Source of the DNA: Cronobacter sakazakii | GTDB taxonomy: Bacteria > Pseudomonadota > Gammaproteobacteria > Enterobacterales > Enterobacteriaceae | DNA: 64,000 nucleotides | Assembly: GCF_000982825.1 (NCBI RefSeq) | Contig: NZ_CP011047.1 | Coordinates: 2,108,001 to 2,172,000 of the forward strand | Direction: 5' to 3' | In this document: positions 17,179-25,947 of the stretch, in pieces | Layout: each line of letters opens with the position of its first letter | Numbering within the stretch: the first letter of the stretch is position 1 | Notes under the pieces: generated by a model | Databases searched by the model: none | Told to the model about the DNA's origin: nothing | The model's input: the letters and a program-made list of their open reading frames with translations, nothing else | Program-made: the position numbers and the translations under genes

Positions 17179-18345
17179 ATGGATACGTCACTGGCCGGGG
17201 AACGCTGCGACGCTGCCGCAACCCTTTCATCTGACAGCTTTTTCTTCATGTCGCCTTATCGCAGCTTTACCACGCGCGGCTGTTTTAGGCGGCTGGAGAC
17301 GCCCGCGGCCGACGGCGCAGCGCGTCACGGCGTGTTTCAGACCGCGTTGCGTAACGCGTTCGACAGCGCCCGCAGGCAGGGCATTGCGCGCCCCATGATC
17401 GTTGGCGCTATCCCGTTCGATACCCGCAAACCCACTGCGCTGTTTATTCCTGAAAGTTACAGTGACACCGCGCGCGGCGGTTATTCGCTTATCGACAACA
17501 GCGCCGCGCCGCGAGTGATGAGCCGTGAGGCGCTCCCGGATGAAGAGACGTTTATGGCGATGGTGGCGCGCGCCGCCGCGCTGACCGCGACGCCTGCGGT
17601 CAGCAAAATCGTGCTCTCCCGCCTTATCGACATTACCACCGAACAGGCTCCGGACAGCCTCGCGCTGCTGGCGCGTCTGGTGGCGCAAAACCCCGCGAGT
17701 TTTAACTTTCACGTGCCGCTGCCGGACGGCGGCGCGCTGCTCGGCGCAAGCCCGGAACTGCTGCTGCGCAAAGATGGCAATACGTTCAGCTCGCTGCCGC
17801 TGGCGGGCTCCGCGCGCCGCCATGCCGACGCGGCGCAGGATAAAAGCGCAGGCCAGGCGCTGCTCTGTTCGGCCAAAGATCGCCATGAACATGAACTTGT
17901 GACGCAGGCAATGCGCGACGTACTCGCGCCGCGCAGCCAGCGCCTTGCGATGCCGGGCGCGCCGGAGCTGATTACCACGCCGACGCTCTGGCATCTCGCG
18001 ACGCCTGTGGAGGGCGAAACGCGCTTTGCGGATGACAACGCGCTGTCGCTCGCCTGTCTGCTGCACCCGACGCCCGCGCTGAGCGGTTATCCGCACGAGG
18101 CGGCGAAAGCGTATATCGCTGAGCTGGAGCCGTTCGAGCGCGAACTGTTCGGCGGGATCGTCGGCTGGTGCGATGCCGACGGCAACGGCGAGTGGGCGGT
18201 GACTATCCGCTGCGCGCGTTTGCGGGAAAACCAGGTGCGGCTGTTTGCGGGCGCGGGCATTGTTCCGGCGTCCGATCCGGCCTCGGAGTGGCGCGAAACC
18301 GGCGTCAAGCTCTCCACCATGCTCCACGTTTTAGGTCTTCACTGA
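17179..18345 (+). CDS. entC: Isochorismate synthase EntC
   Basis: Converts chorismate to isochorismate, the first step of enterobactin synthesis. 388 residues from the ATG at 17179, which is preceded by an AGGAGG-like site; a frame start at 17161 is rejected because it lacks one. The chorismate-binding fold is shown by LPLAGSARR, KDRHEHELVTQAM, TPTLWHLATP, FERELFGGIVGWCD and the C-terminal RLFAGAGIVPASDPASEWRE. It opens the entCEBAH operon. Confidence 0.95.
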   Translation: MDTSLAGERCDAAATLSSDSFFFMSPYRSFTTRGCFRRLETPAADGAARHGVFQTALRNAFDSARRQGIARPMIVGAIPFDTRKPTALFIPESYSDTARGGYSLIDNSAAPRVMSREALPDEETFMAMVARAAALTATPAVSKIVLSRLIDITTEQAPDSLALLARLVAQNPASFNFHVPLPDGGALLGASPELLLRKDGNTFSSLPLAGSARRHADAAQDKSAGQALLCSAKDRHEHELVTQAMRDVLAPRSQRLAMPGAPELITTPTLWHLATPVEGETRFADDNALSLACLLHPTPALSGYPHEAAKAYIAELEPFERELFGGIVGWCDADGNGEWAVTIRCARLRENQVRLFAGAGIVPASDPASEWRETGVKLSTMLHVLGLH

Positions 18346-18355
18346 GGTTTTACGC

Positions 18356-19960
18356 ATGACGATCCCTTACACCCGCTGGCCGGATGAACTTGCCGCGCGC
18401 TACCGCGCCCGCGGCTACTGGCTTGACCTGCCGCTCACCGATATTCTGAGCCGCCACGCGCAGAGTGCCGCGACGGCGCTTATCGACGGCGAGCGCCGCT
18501 ACAGCTACCGCGAGCTGGACGCGGCAGCTACACGTCTTGCGGGCGCGCTGGCGTGTCGCGGGCTTCAGCGCGGCGATACCGCGCTGGTGCAGCTTGGCAA
18601 TGTGGCGGAGTTTTACATCGTGTTCTTCGCGCTGCTGAAAATCGGCGTAGCGCCGGTTAACGCGCTGTTCAGTCATCAACGCACCGAGCTTGACGCTTAC
18701 GCGCGCCAGATTGCCCCCGCGCTGCTGATTGCCGACCGCGAGCACGCGCTCTTTAGCGACGACGCGTATATCACGGCGCTGAAAGCGCAGTGTTCGTCGC
18801 TGCGGGTAACGCTTCTGCGTGGCGACGGGCTGGAGGCGCTCATTTCAGCGCCGACGACGGATTTCATTCCCACGCCGTCCGCTGCCGATGAAGTGGCGTT
18901 TTTCCAGCTTTCTGGCGGCAGTACCGGCACACCGAAGCTCATCCCGCGCACGCACAACGACTACTACTACAGCATTCGCCGCAGCGTGGAGATTTGCGAA
19001 TTCAGCCGCGAAACGCGCTACCTCTGCGCGCTGCCCGCGGCGCACAACTACCCGCTAAGCTCCCCCGGCGCGCTCGGCGTCTTCTTCGCCGAAGGTTGCG
19101 TGGTGCTGGCGCGCGACCCGAGCGCGACGCTCTGCTTCCCGTTGATTGAGGCGCACCAGATTAACGTCACCGCGCTGGTGCCGCCCGCCGTCAGCCTCTG
19201 GCTGCAGGCCATTCAGGAGTGGGGCGATAACCGCCAGCTGGCATCGCTGAAACTCTTGCAGGTCGGCGGCGCGCGGCTTTCCGACACGCTCGCTGCGCGC
19301 ATTCCGGCGGAAATCGGCTGCCAGCTTCAGCAGGTGTTCGGCATGGCCGAAGGGCTGGTGAATTACACCCGCCTGGACGACCCGGACGAGCGCATCTTCA
19401 CCACCCAGGGCCGCCCGATGAGCCCGGACGATGAAGTCTGGGTAGCCGATGAAAACGGCAATCCGCTGCCGCGCGGTGAAACGGGACGGCTGATGACGCG
19501 CGGCCCGTACACCTTCCGCGGTTACTACAACAGTCCTGAACACAACGCCAGCGCCTTTGATGAGAACGGCTTTTACTGCTCCGGCGATCTGGTGGCCATT
19601 GATGAGCAGGGCTACATCACCGTTCAGGGGCGCGAGAAAGATCAGATCAACCGCGGGGGCGAGAAGATCGCCGCGGAAGAGATCGAGAACCTGCTGCTCG
19701 GCCACGAGGCCATTGTGCATGCGGGGCTGGTCTCGATGGAAGACAGCCTGCTTGGCGAAAAAAGCTGCGCGTATATCGTCATCACCCGCCCGATCAAGGC
19801 GGTGGAGATCCGCCGTTTTTTACGCGAGCTGGGCGTCGCCGATTTCAAACTGCCGGATCGCGTGGAGCGCGTCGATGAACTGCCGCTTACGCCGGTCGGC
19901 AAAGTAGATAAAAAACAATTGCGTCTGTGGCTGGCCGCGCGTCAGCCCGTCTCTGAGTAA
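18356..19960 (+). CDS. entE: 2,3-dihydroxybenzoate-AMP ligase EntE
   Basis: Adenylates 2,3-dihydroxybenzoate and loads it on the EntB carrier domain. 534 residues, against 536 in E. coli. The ANL-superfamily motifs are present: phosphate-binding SGGSTGTPKLIPRTH (A3) near residue 190, FGMAEGLVNYTRLDDPDE (A5), YCSGDLVAIDEQGYITVQGR (A7) and the C-terminal lysine in TPVGKVDKKQL. The start at 18356 is 10 bases after entC. Confidence 0.96.
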   Translation: MTIPYTRWPDELAARYRARGYWLDLPLTDILSRHAQSAATALIDGERRYSYRELDAAATRLAGALACRGLQRGDTALVQLGNVAEFYIVFFALLKIGVAPVNALFSHQRTELDAYARQIAPALLIADREHALFSDDAYITALKAQCSSLRVTLLRGDGLEALISAPTTDFIPTPSAADEVAFFQLSGGSTGTPKLIPRTHNDYYYSIRRSVEICEFSRETRYLCALPAAHNYPLSSPGALGVFFAEGCVVLARDPSATLCFPLIEAHQINVTALVPPAVSLWLQAIQEWGDNRQLASLKLLQVGGARLSDTLAARIPAEIGCQLQQVFGMAEGLVNYTRLDDPDERIFTTQGRPMSPDDEVWVADENGNPLPRGETGRLMTRGPYTFRGYYNSPEHNASAFDENGFYCSGDLVAIDEQGYITVQGREKDQINRGGEKIAAEEIENLLLGHEAIVHAGLVSMEDSLLGEKSCAYIVITRPIKAVEIRRFLRELGVADFKLPDRVERVDELPLTPVGKVDKKQLRLWLAARQPVSE

Positions 19961-19969
19961 GGAAAGAAG

Positions 19970-20839
19970 ATGGCTATCCCAAAACTGAACGCCTATACGC
20001 TGCCCACGGCGGCGGATCTCCCGCAAAATAAAGTGAGCTGGGCGCTGGAGCCGCCGCGCGCCGCGCTGCTCATTCATGATATGCAGGAGTATTTCCTTAA
20101 CTTCTGGGGCGAAAACTGCCCGATGATCGAGCATGTGGTGGCGAATATCGCCGCGCTGCGAGCGTACTGCAAGGCACAGGGCATTCCGGTTTATTACACC
20201 GCGCAGCCCAATAACCAGAGCGACGCCGATCGCGCGCTGCTGAACGACATGTGGGGGCCGGGGCTGAATAGCCATCCGGAGAAGCAAAAGGTGGTTGCGG
20301 CGCTGGCACCGGATGCCGACGACACCGTGCTGGTGAAATGGCGCTACAGCGCGTTTCACCGCTCGCCGCTTGAGCACGCGCTGAAAGAGACGGGCCGCGA
20401 TCAGCTCATTATCTGTGGGGTGTATGCGCACATCGGCTGCATGATCACCGCCACCGACGCGTTTATGCGTGATATTCAACCGTTTATGGTGGCCGACGCG
20501 CTGGCGGATTTCAGCCGGGATGAGCACCTGATGGCGCTTAATTACGTCGCGGGCCGAGCCGGGCGCGTGGTCATGACCGCCGATCTGCTGCCTGCCAGTG
20601 AGCCGGACGCGCCGGGCAGCAAAGCGGCGCTGCGTGCGCTGGTGCTGCCGCTGCTGGATGAGTCCGACGAGCCGGAAGATGACGAAAACCTGATCGACTA
20701 CGGTCTCGACTCGGTGCGCATGATGGCGCTGGCGGCGCGCTGGCGCAAAGTGCATGGCGATATCGACTTCGTGATGCTCGCGAAAAACCCGACCATCGAT
20801 GCCTGGTGGGCGCTGCTAAGCCGGGAGCCGCAGGCATGA
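19970..20839 (+). CDS. entB: EntB, isochorismatase and aryl carrier protein
   Basis: Bifunctional protein of 289 residues. The N-terminal isochorismatase domain (about 1-210) makes 2,3-dihydro-2,3-dihydroxybenzoate and has the LLIHDMQEYFLNFW and CGVYAHIGCMITATDAFM motifs. The C-terminal aryl carrier domain ends the protein; its phosphopantetheine serine is Ser248 in GLDSVRMMALAARW. EntE loads the aryl group and EntF, which is not in this window, would use it. It starts 9 bases after entE with a GGAAAG site. Confidence 0.96.
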   Translation: MAIPKLNAYTLPTAADLPQNKVSWALEPPRAALLIHDMQEYFLNFWGENCPMIEHVVANIAALRAYCKAQGIPVYYTAQPNNQSDADRALLNDMWGPGLNSHPEKQKVVAALAPDADDTVLVKWRYSAFHRSPLEHALKETGRDQLIICGVYAHIGCMITATDAFMRDIQPFMVADALADFSRDEHLMALNYVAGRAGRVVMTADLLPASEPDAPGSKAALRALVLPLLDESDEPEDDENLIDYGLDSVRMMALAARWRKVHGDIDFVMLAKNPTIDAWWALLSREPQA

Positions 20840-21588
20840 CGCTCGATTTCCAGGGGAAAAACGTCTGGGTGACCGGAGCGGGCAAGGGCATTGGCTACAC
20901 CACCGCGCTGGCGTTTGCCGCGGCGGGCGCGAACGTGACTGGTTTTGATCTCGCGTTTCCACTGGCTGATTATCCGTTCGCCTGTGAAACGCTGGATGTG
21001 GCAGACGCCGCGGCGGTGGCGGGCGTTTGCGAGCGGTTGCTCGGCAATAACCCGCGCCTTGACGTGCTGGTGAACGCCGCGGGCATTCTGCGCATGGGCG
21101 CGACGGATGAACTCGCTCCCGACGACTGGCAGCAGACGTTCGCGGTAAACGTGGGCGGCGCGTTTAACTTCTTTCAGCAGACGATGGCGCAGTTTCGCAC
21201 GCAGAAGGGCGGGGCTATTGTGACCGTTGCTTCCGACGCCGCCCACACGCCGCGCATCGGGATGTCGGCGTATGGCGCATCAAAAGCGGCGCTTAAAAGC
21301 CTGGCGCTGACCGTGGGGCTGGAGCTGGCCTCCTTTGGCGTGCGCGCAAATCTGGTGTCGCCGGGTTCGACCGACACTGATATGCAGCGCACGCTCTGGA
21401 AAAGCGACGATGCCGAACAGCAGCGCATTCGCGGTTTCGCGGAGCAATTTAAGCTCGGCATTCCGCTCGGCAAGATTGCGCAGCCGCAGGAAGTGGCGAA
21501 CACCATCCTGTTTCTCGCCTCGGATCTTGCGAGCCACATTACGCTGCAGGATATCGTCATCGACGGCGGCTCAACGCTTGGAGCATAG
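20836..21588 (+). CDS. entA: 2,3-dihydro-2,3-dihydroxybenzoate dehydrogenase EntA
   Basis: Short-chain dehydrogenase of 250 residues that oxidises the EntB product to 2,3-dihydroxybenzoate with NAD. It has the Rossmann glycine motif TGAGKGIG, the NAAG motif, the catalytic YGASK and the C-terminal DGGSTLGA. The start at 20836 overlaps the entB stop (ATGA); the open frame back to 20806 lies inside entB. Confidence 0.96.
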   Translation: MTLDFQGKNVWVTGAGKGIGYTTALAFAAAGANVTGFDLAFPLADYPFACETLDVADAAAVAGVCERLLGNNPRLDVLVNAAGILRMGATDELAPDDWQQTFAVNVGGAFNFFQQTMAQFRTQKGGAIVTVASDAAHTPRIGMSAYGASKAALKSLALTVGLELASFGVRANLVSPGSTDTDMQRTLWKSDDAEQQRIRGFAEQFKLGIPLGKIAQPQEVANTILFLASDLASHITLQDIVIDGGSTLGA

Positions 21589-22002
21589 ATGATCTGGAAA
21601 CGACACATGACGCTTGAGGCGCTGAACGCGACCAGTACTGGCACGCTGGTGGAAAATCTCGGGATTGTTTATACCCGTCTGGGCGACGATCTGCTGGAGG
21701 CGACGATGCCGGTCGATACCCGCACGCATCAGCCGTTCGGTCTCCTGCACGGTGGCGCCTCCGCGGCGCTTGCCGAAACGCTCGGCTCGATGGCCAGTTA
21801 TCTGACCACCCGCGACGGGCAGTGCGTGGTGGGCACCGAAATCAGCGCGTCTCATCATCGCGCGGTGTCGCAGGGCCAGGTGCGCGGCGTCTGCCAGCCG
21901 CTGCATCTGGGGCGGCAGAGCCAGTGCTGGGAAATCGTGATTTATGACGAACAGGGGCGGCGCTGCTGCACCAGCCGGTTAAGCACGGCGATTCTGGGAT
22001 AG
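21589..22002 (+). CDS. entH: EntH, proofreading thioesterase of enterobactin synthesis
   Basis: 137-residue hotdog-fold thioesterase, the length of E. coli EntH (YbdB). It hydrolyses wrongly loaded acyl groups from the EntB carrier domain. The catalytic-loop HQPFGLLHGGASAALAETLG is characteristic of the family. It begins directly after the entA stop codon and closes the entCEBAH operon. Confidence 0.94.
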   Translation: MIWKRHMTLEALNATSTGTLVENLGIVYTRLGDDLLEATMPVDTRTHQPFGLLHGGASAALAETLGSMASYLTTRDGQCVVGTEISASHHRAVSQGQVRGVCQPLHLGRQSQCWEIVIYDEQGRRCCTSRLSTAILG

Positions 22003-22013
22003 ATTTTTTGTGT

Positions 22014-22362
22014 GGTGGGTGCGCCTTCACATCTGGCGGGTGCGCTTCGCTTACCCGCCCTACAAAAGCCCGGTTCACAAAGGATGTAGGGTGGGTAAGC
22101 GAAGCGCACCCACCATTGCAGAAGGCGATGGTCTGTATCGTGATGAGCGGCGAATATATACGCTCGGTGAACGGTTCCGTTCGCCGACACGCTGTCTTTC
22201 TCTGCCGCCTTTCCTCACGCGAACGTGTTAAGGGGGCTCGCCGCCGCCCCCTTAACAATCCCGGCTCGCGGCCAAAGGGCAGCCGCCGGGAAACCCCCAC
22301 GTATCGGCGTGCAATTTCGGAAATCTTGTTTTCGTAGGGCGGGTAAGCGAAGCGCACCCGCC
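22014..22362. repeat. REP-like palindromes downstream of entH
   Basis: Units at 22035-22063 (minus), 22086-22114 (plus) and 22334-22362 (plus), with a truncated unit (GGTGGGTGCGCC) at 22014-22025. The first two full units form an inverted pair as after maeB. The sequence is the same family as at 11661, 24686 and 33644. No gene lies in 22003-22514. Confidence 0.8.
22227..22256. repeat. GC-rich perfect 11-bp hairpin
   Basis: GTTAAGGGGGC at 22227-22237 is the exact reverse complement of GCCCCCTTAAC at 22246-22256, with an 8-base loop. It lies in a stretch (about 22178-22330) that does not match the REP unit and has no T-run, so it is probably part of another repeat family or the relic of one. 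Confidence 0.5.
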
Positions 22363-22514
22363 ATCATCACGTGATCCCGCTAGCAGACTCACGTAAATCC
22401 CTGACGCCATCCCGCGTTTCTCGGGTGGCTAAGTTGTTAAATTCATTTTGGTGATATAGAAACAAAATGTAACACCTGTGTTTCACTCACTGTTTCACTG
22501 AATGGATAACTATT

Positions 22515-24620
22515 ATGACGAACTCAGGGAAATACCTTATCTGGGCAGCGCTCTCTGTCGTGGGCGCGTTTGCGCTGGGCTATATCGCGCTTAACCGCGG
22601 CGAACAGATCAACGCGCTCTGGATCGTGGTTGCTGCTGTCTGTATCTATCTCATCGCTTACCGTTTTTATGGTCTGTATATCGCGAAAAAGGTGCTGGCC
22701 GTCGACCCGACGCGCATGACGCCTGCGGTGCGCCATAACGACGGGCTCGATTATGTACCCACCGATAAAAAAGTGCTGTTCGGTCACCATTTTGCGGCGA
22801 TTGCCGGTGCCGGGCCGCTGGTTGGGCCGGTGCTGGCGGCGCAGATGGGGTATCTGCCGGGCATGATCTGGATCCTCGCAGGCGTTGTGCTGGCAGGGGC
22901 GGTGCAGGATTTCATGGTGCTGTTTGTCTCCACCCGCCGTGACGGGCGCTCGCTCGGCGAACTGGTGAAAGAGGAGATGGGCAACACGGCGGGCGTCATC
23001 GCGCTCGTCGCCTGCTTTATGATTATGATAATCATCCTGGCGGTGCTGGCGATGATTGTGGTGAAAGCGCTGACCCACAGCCCGTGGGGCACTTACACCG
23101 TCGCCTTTACCATTCCGCTCGCGCTCTTTATGGGCATCTATATTCGTTATCTGCGGCCAGGACGCATCGGCGAAGTGTCGGTCATCGGCCTTGTGATGCT
23201 GGTTTTTGCGATTGTTTCCGGCGGGTGGGTGGCAGAGAGCCCGACCTGGGCGCCGTGGTTTGATTTCACCGGCGTGCAATTGACCTGGATGCTGGTGGGC
23301 TACGGTTTTGTCGCGGCGGTTCTGCCGGTCTGGCTGCTGCTGGCACCGCGCGATTATCTCTCCACCTTCCTGAAAATCGGCACTATTGTTGGCCTCGCCA
23401 TCGGCATTTTGATCATGCGCCCGACGCTGACGATGCCCGCGATGACCAAATTTATCGACGGCACTGGCCCGGTCTGGACCGGTAACCTGTTCCCGTTCCT
23501 GTTTATCACGATAGCCTGTGGCGCGGTGTCGGGCTTTCATGCGCTTATCGCCTCCGGCACCACGCCGAAAATGCTCGCCAATGAAAATCAGGCCTGCTTT
23601 ATCGGCTATGGCGGCATGCTGATGGAGTCGTTTGTCGCGATCATGGCGCTGGTCTCGGCCTGCGTTATCGACCCCGGCGTCTATTTTGCGATGAACAGCC
23701 CGATGGCGGTGCTGGCACCCGCAGGCACGGCGGATGTGGTCGCGTCGGCCGCCCAGGTGGTGAGCGGCTGGGGTTTCCAGATAACGCCGGATACGCTTAA
23801 TCAGATCGCGAATGAAGTGGGCGAGCAGACGATTATCTCGCGTGCGGGCGGCGCGCCGACGCTTGCGGTCGGCATGGCGTATATTCTCCACGGGGCGCTC
23901 GGCGGCCTGATGGATGTCTCGTTCTGGTATCACTTCGCTATTCTGTTTGAGGCGTTATTTATCCTGACGGCGGTGGATGCGGGCACCCGCGCCGCGCGCT
24001 TTATGCTGCAGGATCTGCTGGGCGTGATTTCGCCGGGCCTCAAGCGTACCGATTCACTGCCCGCTAACCTGCTGGCGACAGCGCTGTGCGTGCTGGCGTG
24101 GGGCTATTTCCTGCATCAGGGCGTGGTGGATCCGCTTGGCGGTATTAACACCCTTTGGCCGCTGTTTGGTATCGCCAACCAGATGCTGGCGGGCATGGCG
24201 CTGATGCTCTGTGCGGTGGTGCTGTTTAAGATGAAGCGCCAGCGTTATGCGTGGGTGGCGCTGGTGCCGACCGCGTGGCTGCTGGTCTGTACGCTGACTG
24301 CCGGCTGGCAGAAAGCGTTCAGCCCGGATAACAAAGTGGGTTTCCTCGCCATCGCCAATAAGTTCCAGGCGATTCTGGACAGCGGCACCATTCCGCCGCA
24401 GTACACCGAGGCGCAACTGAGCCAGCTGGTGTTCAATAACCGTCTTGACGCGGGCCTGACCATTTTCTTTATGGTGGTGGTCGTGGTGCTGGCAGTGTTC
24501 TCGATTAAAACGGCGCTGGCGGCGCTGAAGCAGGATAAACCGACCGCCAACGAGACACCGTATGAGCCGATGCCTGCCAGTGCGGAGCAGATAGTCGCGC
24601 AGGCGAAGAACGCGCATTGA
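22515..24620 (+). CDS. cstA: Carbon starvation protein CstA (peptide/pyruvate transporter)
   Basis: Integral membrane protein of 701 residues, the same as E. coli CstA, with hydrophobic segments along the whole chain. Family segments visible are HHFAAIAGAGPLVGPVLAAQ near residue 92, GAVQDFMVLFVSTRRDGRSL and SGFHALIASGTTPKMLANE. In E. coli it takes up peptides and pyruvate under carbon starvation and is activated by CRP. The upstream region holds a 9-base direct repeat TGTTTCACT (22479 and 22491) but I could not fix a CRP site. It is followed by a REP array and ybdD. Confidence 0.95.
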   Translation: MTNSGKYLIWAALSVVGAFALGYIALNRGEQINALWIVVAAVCIYLIAYRFYGLYIAKKVLAVDPTRMTPAVRHNDGLDYVPTDKKVLFGHHFAAIAGAGPLVGPVLAAQMGYLPGMIWILAGVVLAGAVQDFMVLFVSTRRDGRSLGELVKEEMGNTAGVIALVACFMIMIIILAVLAMIVVKALTHSPWGTYTVAFTIPLALFMGIYIRYLRPGRIGEVSVIGLVMLVFAIVSGGWVAESPTWAPWFDFTGVQLTWMLVGYGFVAAVLPVWLLLAPRDYLSTFLKIGTIVGLAIGILIMRPTLTMPAMTKFIDGTGPVWTGNLFPFLFITIACGAVSGFHALIASGTTPKMLANENQACFIGYGGMLMESFVAIMALVSACVIDPGVYFAMNSPMAVLAPAGTADVVASAAQVVSGWGFQITPDTLNQIANEVGEQTIISRAGGAPTLAVGMAYILHGALGGLMDVSFWYHFAILFEALFILTAVDAGTRAARFMLQDLLGVISPGLKRTDSLPANLLATALCVLAWGYFLHQGVVDPLGGINTLWPLFGIANQMLAGMALMLCAVVLFKMKRQRYAWVALVPTAWLLVCTLTAGWQKAFSPDNKVGFLAIANKFQAILDSGTIPPQYTEAQLSQLVFNNRLDAGLTIFFMVVVVVLAVFSIKTALAALKQDKPTANETPYEPMPASAEQIVAQAKNAH

Positions 24621-24685
24621 TTGAGGCGTGGGGAACGGTAGGTGCCGGTAACGGTACGGTGGGTGGTGGAAAGGTGGCCCGGGCA

Positions 24686-24983
24686 GGTGGGTGCGCTGAC
24701 GCTTACCCACCCTACGTGCGACCACCGCGCTATTTGTTGTTGTAGGGCGGATAAGCGAAGCGCACCCGCCGTGATTACAGGAATGGTACATATCGTAGGG
24801 CGGGTAAGCGAGGCGCACCCGCCGTAGGTTCAGGAATGGCACACATCGTAGGGCGGATAAGCGAAGCGCACCCGCCGTAGGTTCAGGAATGGCACACATC
24901 GTAGGGCGGATAAGCGAAGCGCACCCGCCGTGATTACAGGAATGGCACATATCGTAGGGCGGGTAAGCGTTAGCGCGCCCGCC
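24686..24983. repeat. REP-like array with 53-base period
   Basis: One minus-orientation unit at 24686-24715 is followed by five plus-orientation units starting at 24742, 24795, 24848, 24901 and 24954, exactly 53 bases apart. Each unit is a 29-30 base imperfect palindrome; each spacer is 24 bases. The second and third spacers are identical, and the first and fourth differ from each other at one position. Spacer similarity shows tandem duplication and excludes a CRISPR array. The array occupies the cstA-ybdD gap (24621-25040), which in E. coli separates genes of one operon. Confidence 0.85.
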
Positions 24984-25040
24984 GTCCAGAACCCGGCCAC
25001 GGGTCACAATGAATCAGAGCCAACGCGTAAGGATAAAGAT

Positions 25041-25238
25041 ATGTTCGATACCCTCGCCAAAGCCGGTAAATACCTCGGTCAGGCCGCGAAAATGATGGTT
25101 GGCGTGCCCGACTACGACAACTACGTCGAGCATATGCGTGTGAACCACCCGGACCAGACGCCGATGACTTATGAAGAGTTCTTTCGTGAACGCCAGGACG
25201 CCCGTTACGGCGCGAAAGGCGGCGCGAAATGTTGCTGA
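25041..25238 (+). CDS. ybdD: YbdD, small conserved protein (DUF466)
   Basis: 65-residue protein nearly identical to E. coli YbdD (MFDTLAKAGKYLGQAAKMM at the start, KGGAKCC at the end). The start at 25041 has a GGATAAAG site; longer readings run through the REP array and are rejected. The family accompanies CstA-type transporters and a paralogue (YjiX) goes with BtsT, so a supporting role in pyruvate or peptide uptake is likely. The ending CC pair is conserved. Confidence 0.9.
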   Translation: MFDTLAKAGKYLGQAAKMMVGVPDYDNYVEHMRVNHPDQTPMTYEEFFRERQDARYGAKGGAKCC

Positions 25239-25248
25239 GCGCCGTACA

Positions 25249-25629
25249 TCAACGGTAAAGGATTAGCTGTTCTGGCTGGCAGTCATACAGCGCTGCCAGT
25301 TTTTCGCGGGTGCGTTTTTGTGGACGTGAATCCGGTGATTCCAGCTGAGAAACGGCGGACTGACTGATACCGAGTTTTTCCGCCACGTCCTGTTGGGAAA
25401 GGCCGCGCCAGATGCGCCAGGCGGCTTGTAAGCTCACGTTCTGCTCGACGGAAATCCCCACCACTTCATGCGGCACGGTGACGTCGTTTTCATCGCTCAT
25501 TTCAAAAGGTAACGGCATGAGCGTTTCGTTGTCTTCAAGCTGCGTGAGCAGCGATAAGTAAAGCTCATAAGGGATAACGACATATTCTGGTTTCCCTTCT
25601 TTATCGTGAATCACCTGTGCATTAAACAT
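25249..25629 (-). CDS. Antitoxin with XRE helix-turn-helix domain
   Basis: 126-residue protein. Residues 1-35 (NAQVIHDKEGKPEYVVIPY) resemble the N-terminus of Phd/antitoxin-like proteins; residues 65-120 form a Cro/CI-type helix-turn-helix (LSQQDVAEKLGISQSAVSQL, then RPQKRTREKLAALY). It lies 14 bases downstream of the RelE/ParE-like gene, the toxin-first order known from HigBA-type modules. It is expected to bind the toxin and repress the shared promoter. Confidence 0.8.
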   Translation of the reverse strand: MFNAQVIHDKEGKPEYVVIPYELYLSLLTQLEDNETLMPLPFEMSDENDVTVPHEVVGISVEQNVSLQAAWRIWRGLSQQDVAEKLGISQSAVSQLESPDSRPQKRTREKLAALYDCQPEQLILYR

Positions 25630-25643
25630 AGCGCCACCCTGAT

Positions 25644-25907
25644 TTAGTTAAGGTATGTGGTTGTCGTTCTGCGTTTGACTTCCATGATAAGGCAGATAAC
25701 CGGCACGCCCTGACGGCGTTCAAAAATTACCCGGTAATCTCCCACCCGCAGCCGGTAGCGAGCCTGACGGCACGCCAGTTTGACGATATCCAGTCTCGTT
25801 TGGCCGGGAGACGCTATCGCCGCGACTTTACTCACAATGGCTTTTTGGTCGTTCTGGCTAATCGCCTGCAACTGCGCAATCGCCCGCTTCGTCCATCTGA
25901 TCTCCAT
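25644..25907 (-). CDS. RelE/ParE-family toxin
   Basis: 87-residue basic protein. The start MEIRWTKRAIAQLQAIS and the segments ACRQARYRLRVGDYRVIFER and ICLIMEVKRR fit the RelE/ParE toxin fold, which in HigB/RelE members cuts mRNA on the ribosome. It is the first gene of a two-gene module with an XRE antitoxin. The module sits between ybdD and an MFS gene, a place with no counterpart in E. coli, so it was probably acquired. Confidence 0.8.
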   Translation of the reverse strand: MEIRWTKRAIAQLQAISQNDQKAIVSKVAAIASPGQTRLDIVKLACRQARYRLRVGDYRVIFERRQGVPVICLIMEVKRRTTTTYLN

Positions 25908-25947
25908 GTGGTTCCCTCACTTTATCCGTTTCCTTTTTATAAGTAAA

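Noticed and set aside
17227..18327. 366-codon frame opposite entC
   Set aside because: Arg-rich shadow of entC without ribosome site or motif.
19820..20755. Long minus-strand frame opposite entB/entE
   Set aside because: Antisense shadow of GC-rich genes; composition is Arg/His-rich without any recognisable domain.
22441..22514. CRP site upstream of cstA
   Set aside because: CRP control is known in E. coli, but no stretch fits TGTGA-N6-TCACA well enough to mark.
22524..23933. 469-codon frame opposite cstA
   Set aside because: Composition (Arg, His, Asp, Gln) is that of the antisense of a membrane protein gene; no domain.
24742..24983. CRISPR-like array (29-base repeats, 24-base spacers)
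   Set aside because: The spacers are identical or nearly identical to one another, the repeat is the same palindrome found in other gaps of the window, and no cas gene is near.
24054..25007. 317-codon frame containing repeated Tyr-Pro-Pro-Tyr stretches
   Set aside because: The repeats are translations of the REP-like array, and the rest is antisense to cstA.
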